Assembly (NCBI GenBank): GCA_038751255.1
Contig: JBCDGN010000006.1
Coordinates: 1 to 64,000 of the forward strand
DNA: 64,000 bases
Source of the DNA: JANSYP01 sp038751255
GTDB lineage: Bacteria; Pseudomonadota; Alphaproteobacteria; Rhodobacterales; Rhodobacteraceae
Direction of reading: 5' to 3'
Part shown: piece after piece, positions 7,614 through 16,645 of the stretch
How the letters are laid out: the number at the start of each line of letters is the position of its first letter
How positions within the stretch are numbered: position 1 is the first letter of the stretch
Notes under the pieces: generated by a model
The model's input: the letters and a program-made list of their open reading frames with translations, nothing else
What the model was told of the DNA's origin: nothing
The model's database searches: none
Position numbers and translations under genes: made by a program

Positions 7614-9473
7614 ATGAGCGATCTGTACAAGCCGAGTATCTACGACCAGAGCGTGGATATCCGGGCCCGGTATTTCCGCGAATGCGAGGCGATGCTCGCC
7701 TATTACATGTCGCGCGGGATCGTGGTCACCAAAGAGATTTCAGACGAAATCGGTGGGCTCGCGGGGTATCTGACGATTGGGATCGACAAGCGCGACGAGA
7801 TTCCGATGTCCGCACTCAACCGCTTGCACCATCTGCTCGCGGATTCGATCAAACCCGCATTACCCCGCACCATCGAGATGATGCATTGGGATGCACGCAA
7901 CAGACCCATGCGTCATCGGATTGCGCCGGTCCCTGCGATCCGCAACCTCATTATGTTCACGATCTTCTCGTTCGCCTTGGGAATCTGGATGCTGGTCCAG
8001 GGTGGAGATCCGGCGCTCTACAAAATTTCCATGTTCGATATGGATCCGGGCGATGTGATCCATGTCACATTGTTCTATGCGGCGCTCGCCTCGACAGGGG
8101 CTTGTTTTTCGGTGCTCTATGACGCCAGAAAATATGTGATCGAGGGCAGCTACGACCCCCGAATAGGATCGAATTACGGCATCCGAATACTGCTCGGCAT
8201 CGTGGCGGGGCTGATCCTGACCCAGTTGCTCGCCGATCCCAAGGTCAATGATGATGGTCAGCCAACCACGGGCCTGCCCTATGGCATGCCGATCCTTGCG
8301 CTGCTCGGCGGGTTTGCTTCGCAATTTGTCTATAACGGTCTGAACAAGATGGTTGAGGCAGCATCGTCTATCTTTGAGCCCAACCGCGCCCAACAGGTTG
8401 ATATGGCCGCCAAAGAGATTCGTGTCGCCACGGCAGAGAATAACATGTCGTCCACCTTGGGACGGATTGAGGCCACAGTGGACACCTTTGCAGAGATCGC
8501 GCGCGATCCGAAAAATGCCGCTTCGCCAGAAACCTTGGGCAAGCTTCTGAAGATCGCAGGCTCCAGTCCTGCGGCGCAACCCGCAACACGCGCCTTGGGC
8601 GCTGCGCTTGGCCCGCATCGGGAATTGCTCGACAAGGTCGAAGGCGCCATCCAGGCAGGTAAGGTGTTGTCGCATGTCCTTCCGGGCCGAGAGTTGCGGG
8701 GGATCGTCTCTAAACTCGGGCGGTTGGAAAGCACGGTCGATGGGATCAAGACACTCGCGGGCGCCGGGGCGCAGTTCGACGCGGCCGAAAACCTGCTGGG
8801 CGTTGCGCGCAATTTGGGCGAACTTGATCCGACCCGGGCGGTGCTGAAACAAGCGGTGAAAGCCTTTGGTGGACTGCGCGGGATTGGAACGCTCGCCATG
8901 GGGCCTACAGGTCTTGCGGTGGCGCTGATCTTAGGATCTGCCCGGCTTGGCGGGACGGTTTACGATCGCTGGAAAACGCGGGTTCTGGGCGCGGCTTTTA
9001 GCCAAGATCTGTTGCCGCCGGGTCTGCCAAACTCTGGCATGGCGAAAACAATACTGCAGGCGTTGCCCGATCTGTCTGGTCCCATTGGGGCGCCGCTGAT
9101 GGACAATCCTGCTGCCTTGACCGATTTCGCGCGCAATGCCGTTGCAGGCCACGATGATGCCCTGTTCTCGGAATACGGCGAGGCGGTCGGTGGCGACCGG
9201 GCAAGTTTTGATGCGGCGCTCAATGACTTTCGGACGCTTGCGGTGGGAGAAGTTTTGCAGGGCGAATTGCCAGACGAGGTGGTCGAAGCGGCTGGGGCCG
9301 AAAACCCACAGGCGCTGTTTGATTTCTTCGATCAGGCACGGGGGGATCGCGAAGCCTTCAAGGCCATGGATGAGCTTTTCCTCGCGGGAACCAATGCCGC
9401 CGATGATGAAAAAGCGCTGCAGGGGTTGCTGAACGGGTTGGCGTCGATTGCTGAAGAGGAGACAACCGCATGA
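7614..9473 (+). CDS. membrane protein of unknown function, four-helix core
   Basis: A 619-residue protein whose start at ATG 7614 is fixed by a strong ribosome site; a longer in-frame GTG-type start at 7545 is less likely. Four hydrophobic helices lie at about residues 108-131, 150-171, 190-210 and 223-244. The remaining ~370 residues are mostly helical and Ala/Gly-rich, with a further hydrophobic stretch near 423-446 (LAMGPTGLAVALILG). The N-terminal ~100 residues (KPSIYDQSVDIRARYF) look cytoplasmic. It overlaps the lipoprotein gene by ATGA, and the peptidoglycan hydrolase follows. I do not recognise the family. The context suggests an envelope complex with those two partners. Confidence 0.8.
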   Translation: MSDLYKPSIYDQSVDIRARYFRECEAMLAYYMSRGIVVTKEISDEIGGLAGYLTIGIDKRDEIPMSALNRLHHLLADSIKPALPRTIEMMHWDARNRPMRHRIAPVPAIRNLIMFTIFSFALGIWMLVQGGDPALYKISMFDMDPGDVIHVTLFYAALASTGACFSVLYDARKYVIEGSYDPRIGSNYGIRILLGIVAGLILTQLLADPKVNDDGQPTTGLPYGMPILALLGGFASQFVYNGLNKMVEAASSIFEPNRAQQVDMAAKEIRVATAENNMSSTLGRIEATVDTFAEIARDPKNAASPETLGKLLKIAGSSPAAQPATRALGAALGPHRELLDKVEGAIQAGKVLSHVLPGRELRGIVSKLGRLESTVDGIKTLAGAGAQFDAAENLLGVARNLGELDPTRAVLKQAVKAFGGLRGIGTLAMGPTGLAVALILGSARLGGTVYDRWKTRVLGAAFSQDLLPPGLPNSGMAKTILQALPDLSGPIGAPLMDNPAALTDFARNAVAGHDDALFSEYGEAVGGDRASFDAALNDFRTLAVGEVLQGELPDEVVEAAGAENPQALFDFFDQARGDREAFKAMDELFLAGTNAADDEKALQGLLNGLASIAEEETTA

Positions 9474-10123
9474 TCCGCTATAGCCTTATCGCTGCATCGC
9501 TCTTGATCGTCGCGAGTTGCGACGCCCCAGGGGTCCGGGCCCTAGATCAGCAGCAAAAAGCCGGATCAGAGGTTCAGGCTGCGACAGCGCTGCCCAATGA
9601 TCTATCCGACCCGGTCAATGCCAAGACAGCGCGCAACAAGGCCCGTGCTTGTTTGGAACTCGCCCAGAAGGCGGTGGCAACGGCGCAGGCCAATACCGAT
9701 GGTGCGCGCAATGATGCGGCCTGCGCACGCGAGAGCTATGCAAAAATTTTGTCGGATGCGGACCCGGTCACGGCCGCTGATTTCGTGGGTCAGATGGAAG
9801 CCTATCGGTTGACGCGCGAGACATCGACCTCAACCGGTGCGGGACGGCAGGCCAATTCCGCCATCGCGCAAGTGGCGTCACAGTTCAGTTCGGCAGTGCC
9901 CGGGCAGGCGGCGGGCCCCTACTACACCGCTGACAGCCTTTACTGGCAGGCGAGCTTTGCCAGCAGCACGGACCGCGCCTGTGACGATCTGAGCGCAGCG
10001 GCCGCTGCGCTCGACACTGCGTCGGGTGGTACGAACACCCCGAATTTTCCAAGTTTCAGGGGCTCGGTCCGGGATCTTGACGCCTTGGTTACCCGAGATG
10101 CTGCCCAGAAGGGATGCGCGTGA
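9470..10123 (+). CDS. predicted lipoprotein of unknown function
   Basis: A 217-residue protein with a type II signal peptide: hydrophobic residues 6-14 and lipobox VASC with Cys17. The mature part is Ala/Gln-rich and probably helical, with Cys residues near its middle (RACLELAQ, AACARES) and C-terminus (RACDDL, final KGCA) that could form disulfides in the periplasm. It overlaps the upstream membrane protein by four bases and the downstream hydrolase gene by one. It is likely a periplasmic partner of one or both. No family is recognised. Confidence 0.75.
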   Translation: MIRYSLIAASLLIVASCDAPGVRALDQQQKAGSEVQAATALPNDLSDPVNAKTARNKARACLELAQKAVATAQANTDGARNDAACARESYAKILSDADPVTAADFVGQMEAYRLTRETSTSTGAGRQANSAIAQVASQFSSAVPGQAAGPYYTADSLYWQASFASSTDRACDDLSAAAAALDTASGGTNTPNFPSFRGSVRDLDALVTRDAAQKGCA

Positions 10124-12195
10124 TGACGATCCAGCTTCATGAGCGCGTTTACAAATTCACCACACCGATGATGCGCGGCACTTCGGTTCAGTTTATTCAG
10201 CGGGCTCTGATCGCCGCTGATCTGCTGCCTGCGGGTGAAGATGATGGGCTCTTTGGTACGGCGACGCGCGATGCGGTGTCTGAGTTTCAGCGCCGAAACG
10301 GTCTTGGGGTGGATGGCAAGGTCGGGCAGAACACCGCCGCCGCGCTGAATAAGCTTTTGGATGGCACGCCACCTTCGGAGATGCGGGGATCTGGAACGCC
10401 ATCGGCTCCGAAAAAGCCTGTCTTCACCGGCGCGGGTCCGAAGGTTGTCTCGGATGAACTGTTGCCGAATGCCCGTCCGAAGCGGGTGATTATACATTGG
10501 ACAGCAGGCCGGGGCCGTGCCTCTAACCTCGACAAATCCCATTATCATTTTCTGGTGGAGGAGGACGGCTCGGTGGTTCAAGGGCTCCACCGGATCGATG
10601 CCAATGACCGACCTCATCCTAACCCGCGCGCCTCGCATACCCGTCGGTTGAACACCCATTCCGTGGGCGTTTCGCTTTGCGGGATGCACAATGCCCAGGA
10701 GCGGCCTTTCGATGCGGGGAGATTTCCCCTGCGCGAGATCCAAGTGCAGGTCATGGCGCGGCTGGTGGCGCAAATCTGCCGACGCTACGACATCCCTGTG
10801 ACGCGTGAAACCGTGCTTGGGCATGGCGAGGTGCAAGACATCCTCAATGTGGAACAAAATTTCAAATGGGACCCGATGGTGCTGCCGTGGAAGCGCGATC
10901 TGACCTTTCGCGAAACCGGCGACTATCTGCGCGATTTGATCAGAAATGCGATGGAAGAAGACATCGCGGGCGAAGCCGCTGAGACCGATGGCACCGGTCA
11001 GAGTGATCTCGTGATTTCCGGGCGTAAGGTGTCGGGTGGAGTGATAGATTACGATACCGCCACGTGGATCGCACTGGAACCCACCTGTCAGGCGATGGGC
11101 TGGCCAGCGCCGGTTCTGCTGGGTCTGCCCGAAGATGATAGCCTGGAAGATGAGGCCAATGGGGTTCAGATCGTGCCGAGTGAAGCCCCAATTGTGCTGT
11201 CTCACCGAATGATCCCGGTCGATCTGAAGTCAGAGGTGCTGTGTGTGCGGGCCGATGACTTTGCCGAGGCACTGGAGCTTGGCATCAAGGTTGAGCCTTC
11301 TGGTCAGGTCACGCTCGAAGGCACCATCGGCGGGATTGAAAAAGACGCGGTGACTGGGGCGGTGATGCGTTTTGTGACGATCCAGCGTGGTGACACACTT
11401 TCGGCCATTGCCCGGCGCGAGCTCGGGGATAGTGCGCGCTGGCGAGAGCTGCGGGATGAGGATGGCACGCACTATGATGCGGATAGTGCGCGGCGCATTT
11501 CGGCCGGGGATCGTGTGATGTTGCCGGATGGCACGGCGGCACCAGGGGCCGAAACACAACCGAAATCGGTCGCGGGTCTCACTCCGGAGATCATCGCAGA
11601 AGCCGCGGAAGCCGTCGCGAAGGCGGCCGATCCCGCCTTGAACCGCAAACGCGCCAAAGCGGCACTGCCTGGGATTTTGGAGGCCTGCTATAAATGGGGC
11701 GTCACCGACCGCTCTCACATTGCCTATGTCCTTGCCACGGCGCAGCACGAGTGCAATTTCGGCCACCCGATGGAAGAAAACTGGCGCAAAAGTGCGGCGC
11801 AGTTGGCATATGAGAACAGCAATCTGAACGAAAAAGACGGCGACGGGTTTCTGTTTCGTGGGCGCGGCTATGTGCAACTGACGTTTCGCTACAACTATCG
11901 TCGTTATGGCAAAATCGTGGGACGCGATTTGGAAAATGATCCCGATGACGTGAAAGATCCCGCTGTGGCTGCGGAGATCTTGGTCTATGGCATGAGCCAA
12001 GATGGGTTTTGTGGACCCAACAAGATCCTATCGGCCTTCGGCGAAGGACCGGATTTCGACTTTATCGGCGCGCGTGCCATCGTGAACGGCGACAAGAACA
12101 AGCACGAAAAGCGCTATGGCACGACCAAAGGTCGGGGCATCGCAGAGCGCGCCATAAGGTTCCGCGACGCTTTAGACACCGTGGACTTACCCTAG
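10123..12195 (+). CDS. multidomain peptidoglycan hydrolase: PG-binding, amidase_2, LysM, GH19-like
   Basis: About 690 residues. Domains in order: PG_binding_1 (residues ~18-80, DGLFGTATRDAVSEFQRRNG); an N-acetylmuramoyl-L-alanine amidase_2 domain (~115-265), with zinc-ligand candidates in VIIHWTAG and LGHGEVQ; an uncharacterised linker domain; LysM (~415-465, QRGDTLSAIARRELGD); and a C-terminal GH19 chitinase/endolysin-like domain (~500-690, ATAQHECNF, FRGRGYVQLTFRYNY, AIVNGDKN), in which the Glu of HECNF is a candidate catalytic acid. No signal peptide is seen, so release would need a partner or lysis. ATG 10123, nine bases after AGAAGGG, is preferred over ATG 10114. Two different cell-wall-cleaving activities in one chain resemble phage endolysins or toxin-type lysozymes. 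Confidence 0.88.
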   Translation: MTIQLHERVYKFTTPMMRGTSVQFIQRALIAADLLPAGEDDGLFGTATRDAVSEFQRRNGLGVDGKVGQNTAAALNKLLDGTPPSEMRGSGTPSAPKKPVFTGAGPKVVSDELLPNARPKRVIIHWTAGRGRASNLDKSHYHFLVEEDGSVVQGLHRIDANDRPHPNPRASHTRRLNTHSVGVSLCGMHNAQERPFDAGRFPLREIQVQVMARLVAQICRRYDIPVTRETVLGHGEVQDILNVEQNFKWDPMVLPWKRDLTFRETGDYLRDLIRNAMEEDIAGEAAETDGTGQSDLVISGRKVSGGVIDYDTATWIALEPTCQAMGWPAPVLLGLPEDDSLEDEANGVQIVPSEAPIVLSHRMIPVDLKSEVLCVRADDFAEALELGIKVEPSGQVTLEGTIGGIEKDAVTGAVMRFVTIQRGDTLSAIARRELGDSARWRELRDEDGTHYDADSARRISAGDRVMLPDGTAAPGAETQPKSVAGLTPEIIAEAAEAVAKAADPALNRKRAKAALPGILEACYKWGVTDRSHIAYVLATAQHECNFGHPMEENWRKSAAQLAYENSNLNEKDGDGFLFRGRGYVQLTFRYNYRRYGKIVGRDLENDPDDVKDPAVAAEILVYGMSQDGFCGPNKILSAFGEGPDFDFIGARAIVNGDKNKHEKRYGTTKGRGIAERAIRFRDALDTVDLP

Positions 12196-12223
12196 CTCTC
12201 GGTTCGGCTCCTCAGGCGGAAAC

Positions 12224-15200
12224 CTATCGCGTTGAGCTCGCGGTGGACGTCGGTGGTGCAATTTGTAAGGCCTCTAGATCAATCGCAACAGGTTTGGGAG
12301 CCTCGCCGGGGAGGGTCCCTGCGCGACGGTCGGACACTCTCAAGATGTGGGTGTTTAAATTCTCGGCCATGGGAATGCCTTCGGCGATCTTCACCAGGCC
12401 GTCTTGAAAGATCTCAAACTGCGCATGGTAAAGCGCCTGGTTGTGCAGAATCGTTGCTGTGGCTTTCCAAAGACCGGGTGTTTCGGGTGTGGCCCAAAGC
12501 ACCAAGGGACGCATCACGGCATGGGCTTGGGCCAGATCGTTGCCGCTGCGGTCGGTCTGCCAAGGCAACGCCTCTGCCGCCTCAAAAATAGCGAAACTGC
12601 CTTCACCCTGACGCCCGTTAAAGTAATGCGTGTAGAAGCGTAGGTAAGCTCCGACGCTGTGAGCCTGATCCATTTTGATGGGACCGAGCGCGTTTGCGCG
12701 ATGGATTGCTTCTATCGACCCATCCAATTCAATTGCCTTTTCGCTGTTGAGAATGACGAAACTGCGAACGGGCGCTCTGGGGCCGAAGCCGAACTGCGCC
12801 TCGACCAATGCACCTTCGTCGTAGAAAGACAGCGCAGTTTCGCGCAGATAAACCAGAGAGTTTTCTTCGTCAGCATCCAAAACCTCAGCGATCAGGCCAA
12901 AACTTGCTTCGAAGTCTTCTCCATCCAGAGTGCGCCAACTCGCATGCAGAAGCGGTGCGCGTCCCCAACCAAGGCCTTCGCGCCCGCTAAAGGCATCCTC
13001 ACGGTCCAAATTGCGCAGCTCGCCAAGGACAATAGGGGCCTCCCGTCGTGCTTCGGCGCTGAGCGACGCGCGCCGATCTCTAGCAAGTTGATTGGCGATA
13101 TCGCGGGCAAGCGCGAGCCGTGCATCGATCTTTTTGTCCAGCGCCACGCGGGCGATTAGAATGTCGATCGGTTGATCCTCAGGCCTTGCGTCATCGTCGC
13201 TGCCACGGACCAAGTGTTGGAGTTTTTCAAAGCGCTCAATCAACGCCAACACAAGTGGCAGACTATCAAGTGATCCCAAGGTCTCTGGCAGATAGATATC
13301 AATCTCTCGGAGCGCTTGCAGCTCCTGATCAAGGCTGCGGGCTGCACGCAAATAAAGATCGGCCGATATCAGTGCCGAGGTGAGGTGACCGGGCTGACCG
13401 GGATCGAGCTCTAGCGCATCTCGGAAGGTGGTCAGAGCCAGTCCCAAAGCGGTCTTTGCCTCACTTGTGCGTCCCATAATGTGATGTGTGTTAGCGGCAG
13501 CTTGGTGGACAAAAGCCTGTCTTGCGACGGGTTCAGAGAGGCGCGGCGCAAGTTCTTGCTGCGCTTTGGCTTCTGCGATCGCCTCGTCATGGAGCTCCCA
13601 GAAAAGTTCTGGCGTCAGACGTTTTTCGCCCAGATGCAGTAGCGCGCCATAGATATTCGCCCTTTGATGCAAGCTATAATAGGCGTTTGGATCGTCCATC
13701 GCATCAACTTGGAAATTGTCCAGAACAAAAAGCGCAGAGGATACAAGATCGTGGTCGAGACTGCCTTGTTGTGCTGCGTTGTCCAAATCCATCATTGCCA
13801 GCAGCATCTCGGATTCAAACAAAGCTTCCGCTGGCAGCGTGCCTGTTTGCCGGAGTTGCTTGATCGTCTCGCTCATACTATCCCGCGCGATGTACACTCT
13901 GGGAAGTGGTGCCCGACGTTCCAGAATCCACTGCGCGGCGCGGAGCCATGTGGTATCCCAGATCAGCCGGTTTTGTGGCAACCCACGGGTCTGCAAATCA
14001 TCGAGCAACGCTTCAGAAGCGATGACATCGGCCTCTGTCTGACCAAACTGATCTGCCGCTGCAGCATAATTCGCGCGCATCACCAAGGCTGTGAGCAACC
14101 GGTGGCGCGTTTCACCATTGCTTTGATCTTCGCGCGCAAGGGTCTCTAGCCGGGAAATCGCGTCATTGAGTGTTCTCGGCACTCCCATATGCGGAGTACG
14201 TTCGTAGAAGATGCTCGCTTTTGTGGAATCGATCTTCGCGCGCAACAGCGTAAGGCGGCGGAAATCCATCTCATCGCTGTTCAGAAGTTCCAGAGCGACG
14301 TTGTCGGCCATCTCGATGAACGGATCAGGCGAGATGTCGTAGCGTTCCTCGAAATCGAGATTTCTCAACGCAATCGCGCCATCCAGTGCTGCATTGGCAA
14401 TCGCATAGCGTATTGCTGCGATCGAGCGTCCTTCTGCCTCTGCAAGGGTCTCTGGCGCGCCCAGGGCATCTTGCCACTCCGACCTGAAGCTTTTGAGCAC
14501 TGGTTCGACACGGTCCCATTGGGTTGCGAAATCTCCGACATCGAACAAAGTCGCGGCGCGAAGTGTCTCTGACCGAACATGGATCTCTAATCGTTCGACG
14601 GCGGAAAAGTCTTGCTCACGCGACAGTTCGTCGGCGCGTTCTAGCCACGTTTCCATTCGGATAAGGTCAAGATCCGCGCTGGCATGTTCGGCCAAGGCTA
14701 AGGCCGCGGCGCGTTCAAGATCAGGTTCGGGCGTCCAGCTGTCTCGCGCATCGGTCAATAAAGTCTCGAGCCGCCCCGCCAAATTGCTTTCATAGGCCCA
14801 CATTCCTGCATCGCGCAGTGCGTTCAGGCCCGCCAAATAGAACTCAGCGCGCTGGTGCGTTAGTTCGGGCGACGGTCCGGAGACCTCTTCAATTGAGAGC
14901 AGGGCCTGTTCTGTGTCTTGGATCAGCCCGAGCTTCTCGGATGCCGGTATCGCGGCGTTCGTTTCTAGTCTTTCAACAAAGCCAAGTGCCAATTTCTCTG
15001 TGCTGGTAAGCAGTTTTCCACGTTCTTGAGCGACCTCTTGCTCTTTTTCCTGTGCATAGGTGGCAGCTTGGCGGGCATAGAAAACCGCGACCAGAGCGAT
15101 GATGGCAATGACAGAGGCCGTGCCCGCCAGGGTTGCCAAGGCACGGGTGTTGCGGCGTCGGCGCTTTTCAATTTGTTCTTGCTCTGTCCGCTCTGCGATT

Positions 15201-16645
15201 TCGCTCTGAGTAAGAAAGCTTTCCAAGGGCTCAAGCGATTTGACATAGCGCTTCGCCCAGGCCGGCTTTGGGTCCGTTTCGTGCCACCAATTTGACATGG
15301 TGTCCAAATCGAGCCCTGCCAAAAGCCCGCCTTCATTGGCACTGTACCGCGCCTCAGCATTGGCCAATCGGCGGAGCGATGCCGCAGCGGCGGCCTCTTC
15401 CCCAACCCAGGCGGACAGATCGGTCCATTGACGGATCAAACTTTCATGGCTGATATCGACGATCATATCCGGACTGAACGGCTGCGAGATGTCGGGCCGT
15501 AAATAGTTCGCGCCGGTGGCGCGGAACGCGTCGATCACTGGGGCCAAAACCATCGGATCAGCGTCAATCTCGTTTGCGAGGTCCGCAACGCGCAGGGGAC
15601 GGCGTGTCGCAGCTTCAAGCGACACACCACGGACAAGTGAGCGAAAAATCTTTGGCACAATCGCTTTTTCAGCATCGCTGAGGCCTGCGATGATTTCATC
15701 GCTATGGGCGTCAATCGCACCTTTCAGGCCGCCCAGGGCGACATAGGCCTCGCTGGTCAAAACGACGGGATCATCATCTGCAGCCAGTTGCCATAGGCGG
15801 TTCAACAGATGTTGCATAACCGGCAACTGATCCGCGCGACGTGACAGCGCACGCAGCTGGTCCGAAAGGTCTTCCGCCCCCCAAGGCGCGAAACTGCTGA
15901 GATCGTTGAGAATCGTGTTGACCAATTTGGGCTCGATCTCGGTCCCAACCAGGCGGGCAGGTCCAACGATCGCCTGACGGCACTCTTCGCGCGTCATCCG
16001 CGGTGTTAGGTAACTGCCCGCGTTGATCCATTCTGTCAGATTGGGGATCAATGCACAGGCACCCAGGAATTCCGATCGCATGGTCAAGACCACATGAATC
16101 CGGCCTTCTGACCAATCGGCGGCCTCCGTCAGCAGTTTGACGAACGCCTCCGCGGTTTCGCGTTCCTCATATTGCGAGAAGCGAAACAGTTCTTCGAATT
16201 GATCGACCAGCACCAATAGCTGCGCTGATTCCGGGATATGCCCATCTTCGATCCATTCGACCAGTGATCGAGGCCCGCGTCGGAGGTTCCACTCCAGTGC
16301 ATCAAGTTGTTCGTCCAGAGTGGCTTCGGTGGTTTCTTCGCCGGAATGGATGGTCTTCAACGCCCGCGCAAGACTTCGGATCGGCTGACCGCCCGGGGCG
16401 AAGTCGCAAAAACACCACTCAGAGCCCGCGGGGTGCAAGCCCAACTCGAGCCCTTCGAACAGACCGGTGCGAACAAGTGAAGACTTCCCAGAGCCCGACG
16501 CACCTAAGACAGCCAGAAACCTGGTTTTGTGCAATCGTTGGATCAGTTCTGCAACCGCGTCGTCCCGTCCGAAGAATAAATCACCCTCGTCAGTGTTGAA
16601 GGCACGTAATCCGGGATAGGGCAGTCGAGCTTGCGGATTGGTCAC
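12224..16645 (-). CDS. membrane-anchored STAND NTPase with long helical-repeat C-terminus
   Basis: A 1473-residue protein. GTG 16645 overlaps the TGA of the upstream TIR gene (GTGA), so translation is coupled. Residues ~8-350 are an nSTAND1-type NTPase: a YPGLRAF start, FFGRDD, Walker A GASGSGKSS (48-56) and Walker B LLVLVDQFEELFRF, followed by a winged-helix-like part. A membrane helix lies at ~500-525 (TASVIAIIALVAVFYA), preceded by an Arg-rich anchor (KRRRRNTR), which puts the NTPase in the cytoplasm and the ~900-residue C-terminus, possibly TPR-like, in the periplasm. STAND proteins are signal-triggered switches. Here the periplasmic repeats could sense envelope damage and signal to the TIR partner. 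The roles are inferred. Confidence 0.85.
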   Translation of the reverse strand: MTNPQARLPYPGLRAFNTDEGDLFFGRDDAVAELIQRLHKTRFLAVLGASGSGKSSLVRTGLFEGLELGLHPAGSEWCFCDFAPGGQPIRSLARALKTIHSGEETTEATLDEQLDALEWNLRRGPRSLVEWIEDGHIPESAQLLVLVDQFEELFRFSQYEERETAEAFVKLLTEAADWSEGRIHVVLTMRSEFLGACALIPNLTEWINAGSYLTPRMTREECRQAIVGPARLVGTEIEPKLVNTILNDLSSFAPWGAEDLSDQLRALSRRADQLPVMQHLLNRLWQLAADDDPVVLTSEAYVALGGLKGAIDAHSDEIIAGLSDAEKAIVPKIFRSLVRGVSLEAATRRPLRVADLANEIDADPMVLAPVIDAFRATGANYLRPDISQPFSPDMIVDISHESLIRQWTDLSAWVGEEAAAAASLRRLANAEARYSANEGGLLAGLDLDTMSNWWHETDPKPAWAKRYVKSLEPLESFLTQSEIAERTEQEQIEKRRRRNTRALATLAGTASVIAIIALVAVFYARQAATYAQEKEQEVAQERGKLLTSTEKLALGFVERLETNAAIPASEKLGLIQDTEQALLSIEEVSGPSPELTHQRAEFYLAGLNALRDAGMWAYESNLAGRLETLLTDARDSWTPEPDLERAAALALAEHASADLDLIRMETWLERADELSREQDFSAVERLEIHVRSETLRAATLFDVGDFATQWDRVEPVLKSFRSEWQDALGAPETLAEAEGRSIAAIRYAIANAALDGAIALRNLDFEERYDISPDPFIEMADNVALELLNSDEMDFRRLTLLRAKIDSTKASIFYERTPHMGVPRTLNDAISRLETLAREDQSNGETRHRLLTALVMRANYAAAADQFGQTEADVIASEALLDDLQTRGLPQNRLIWDTTWLRAAQWILERRAPLPRVYIARDSMSETIKQLRQTGTLPAEALFESEMLLAMMDLDNAAQQGSLDHDLVSSALFVLDNFQVDAMDDPNAYYSLHQRANIYGALLHLGEKRLTPELFWELHDEAIAEAKAQQELAPRLSEPVARQAFVHQAAANTHHIMGRTSEAKTALGLALTTFRDALELDPGQPGHLTSALISADLYLRAARSLDQELQALREIDIYLPETLGSLDSLPLVLALIERFEKLQHLVRGSDDDARPEDQPIDILIARVALDKKIDARLALARDIANQLARDRRASLSAEARREAPIVLGELRNLDREDAFSGREGLGWGRAPLLHASWRTLDGEDFEASFGLIAEVLDADEENSLVYLRETALSFYDEGALVEAQFGFGPRAPVRSFVILNSEKAIELDGSIEAIHRANALGPIKMDQAHSVGAYLRFYTHYFNGRQGEGSFAIFEAAEALPWQTDRSGNDLAQAHAVMRPLVLWATPETPGLWKATATILHNQALYHAQFEIFQDGLVKIAEGIPMAENLNTHILRVSDRRAGTLPGEAPKPVAIDLEALQIAPPTSTASSTR

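Noticed and set aside
9940..11205. Long open frame (421 codons) on the minus strand
   Set aside because: It is the antisense of the lipoprotein and wall-hydrolase genes, which have clear domains and overlapping junctions. Its translation is rich in His, Arg and Pro with no family features.
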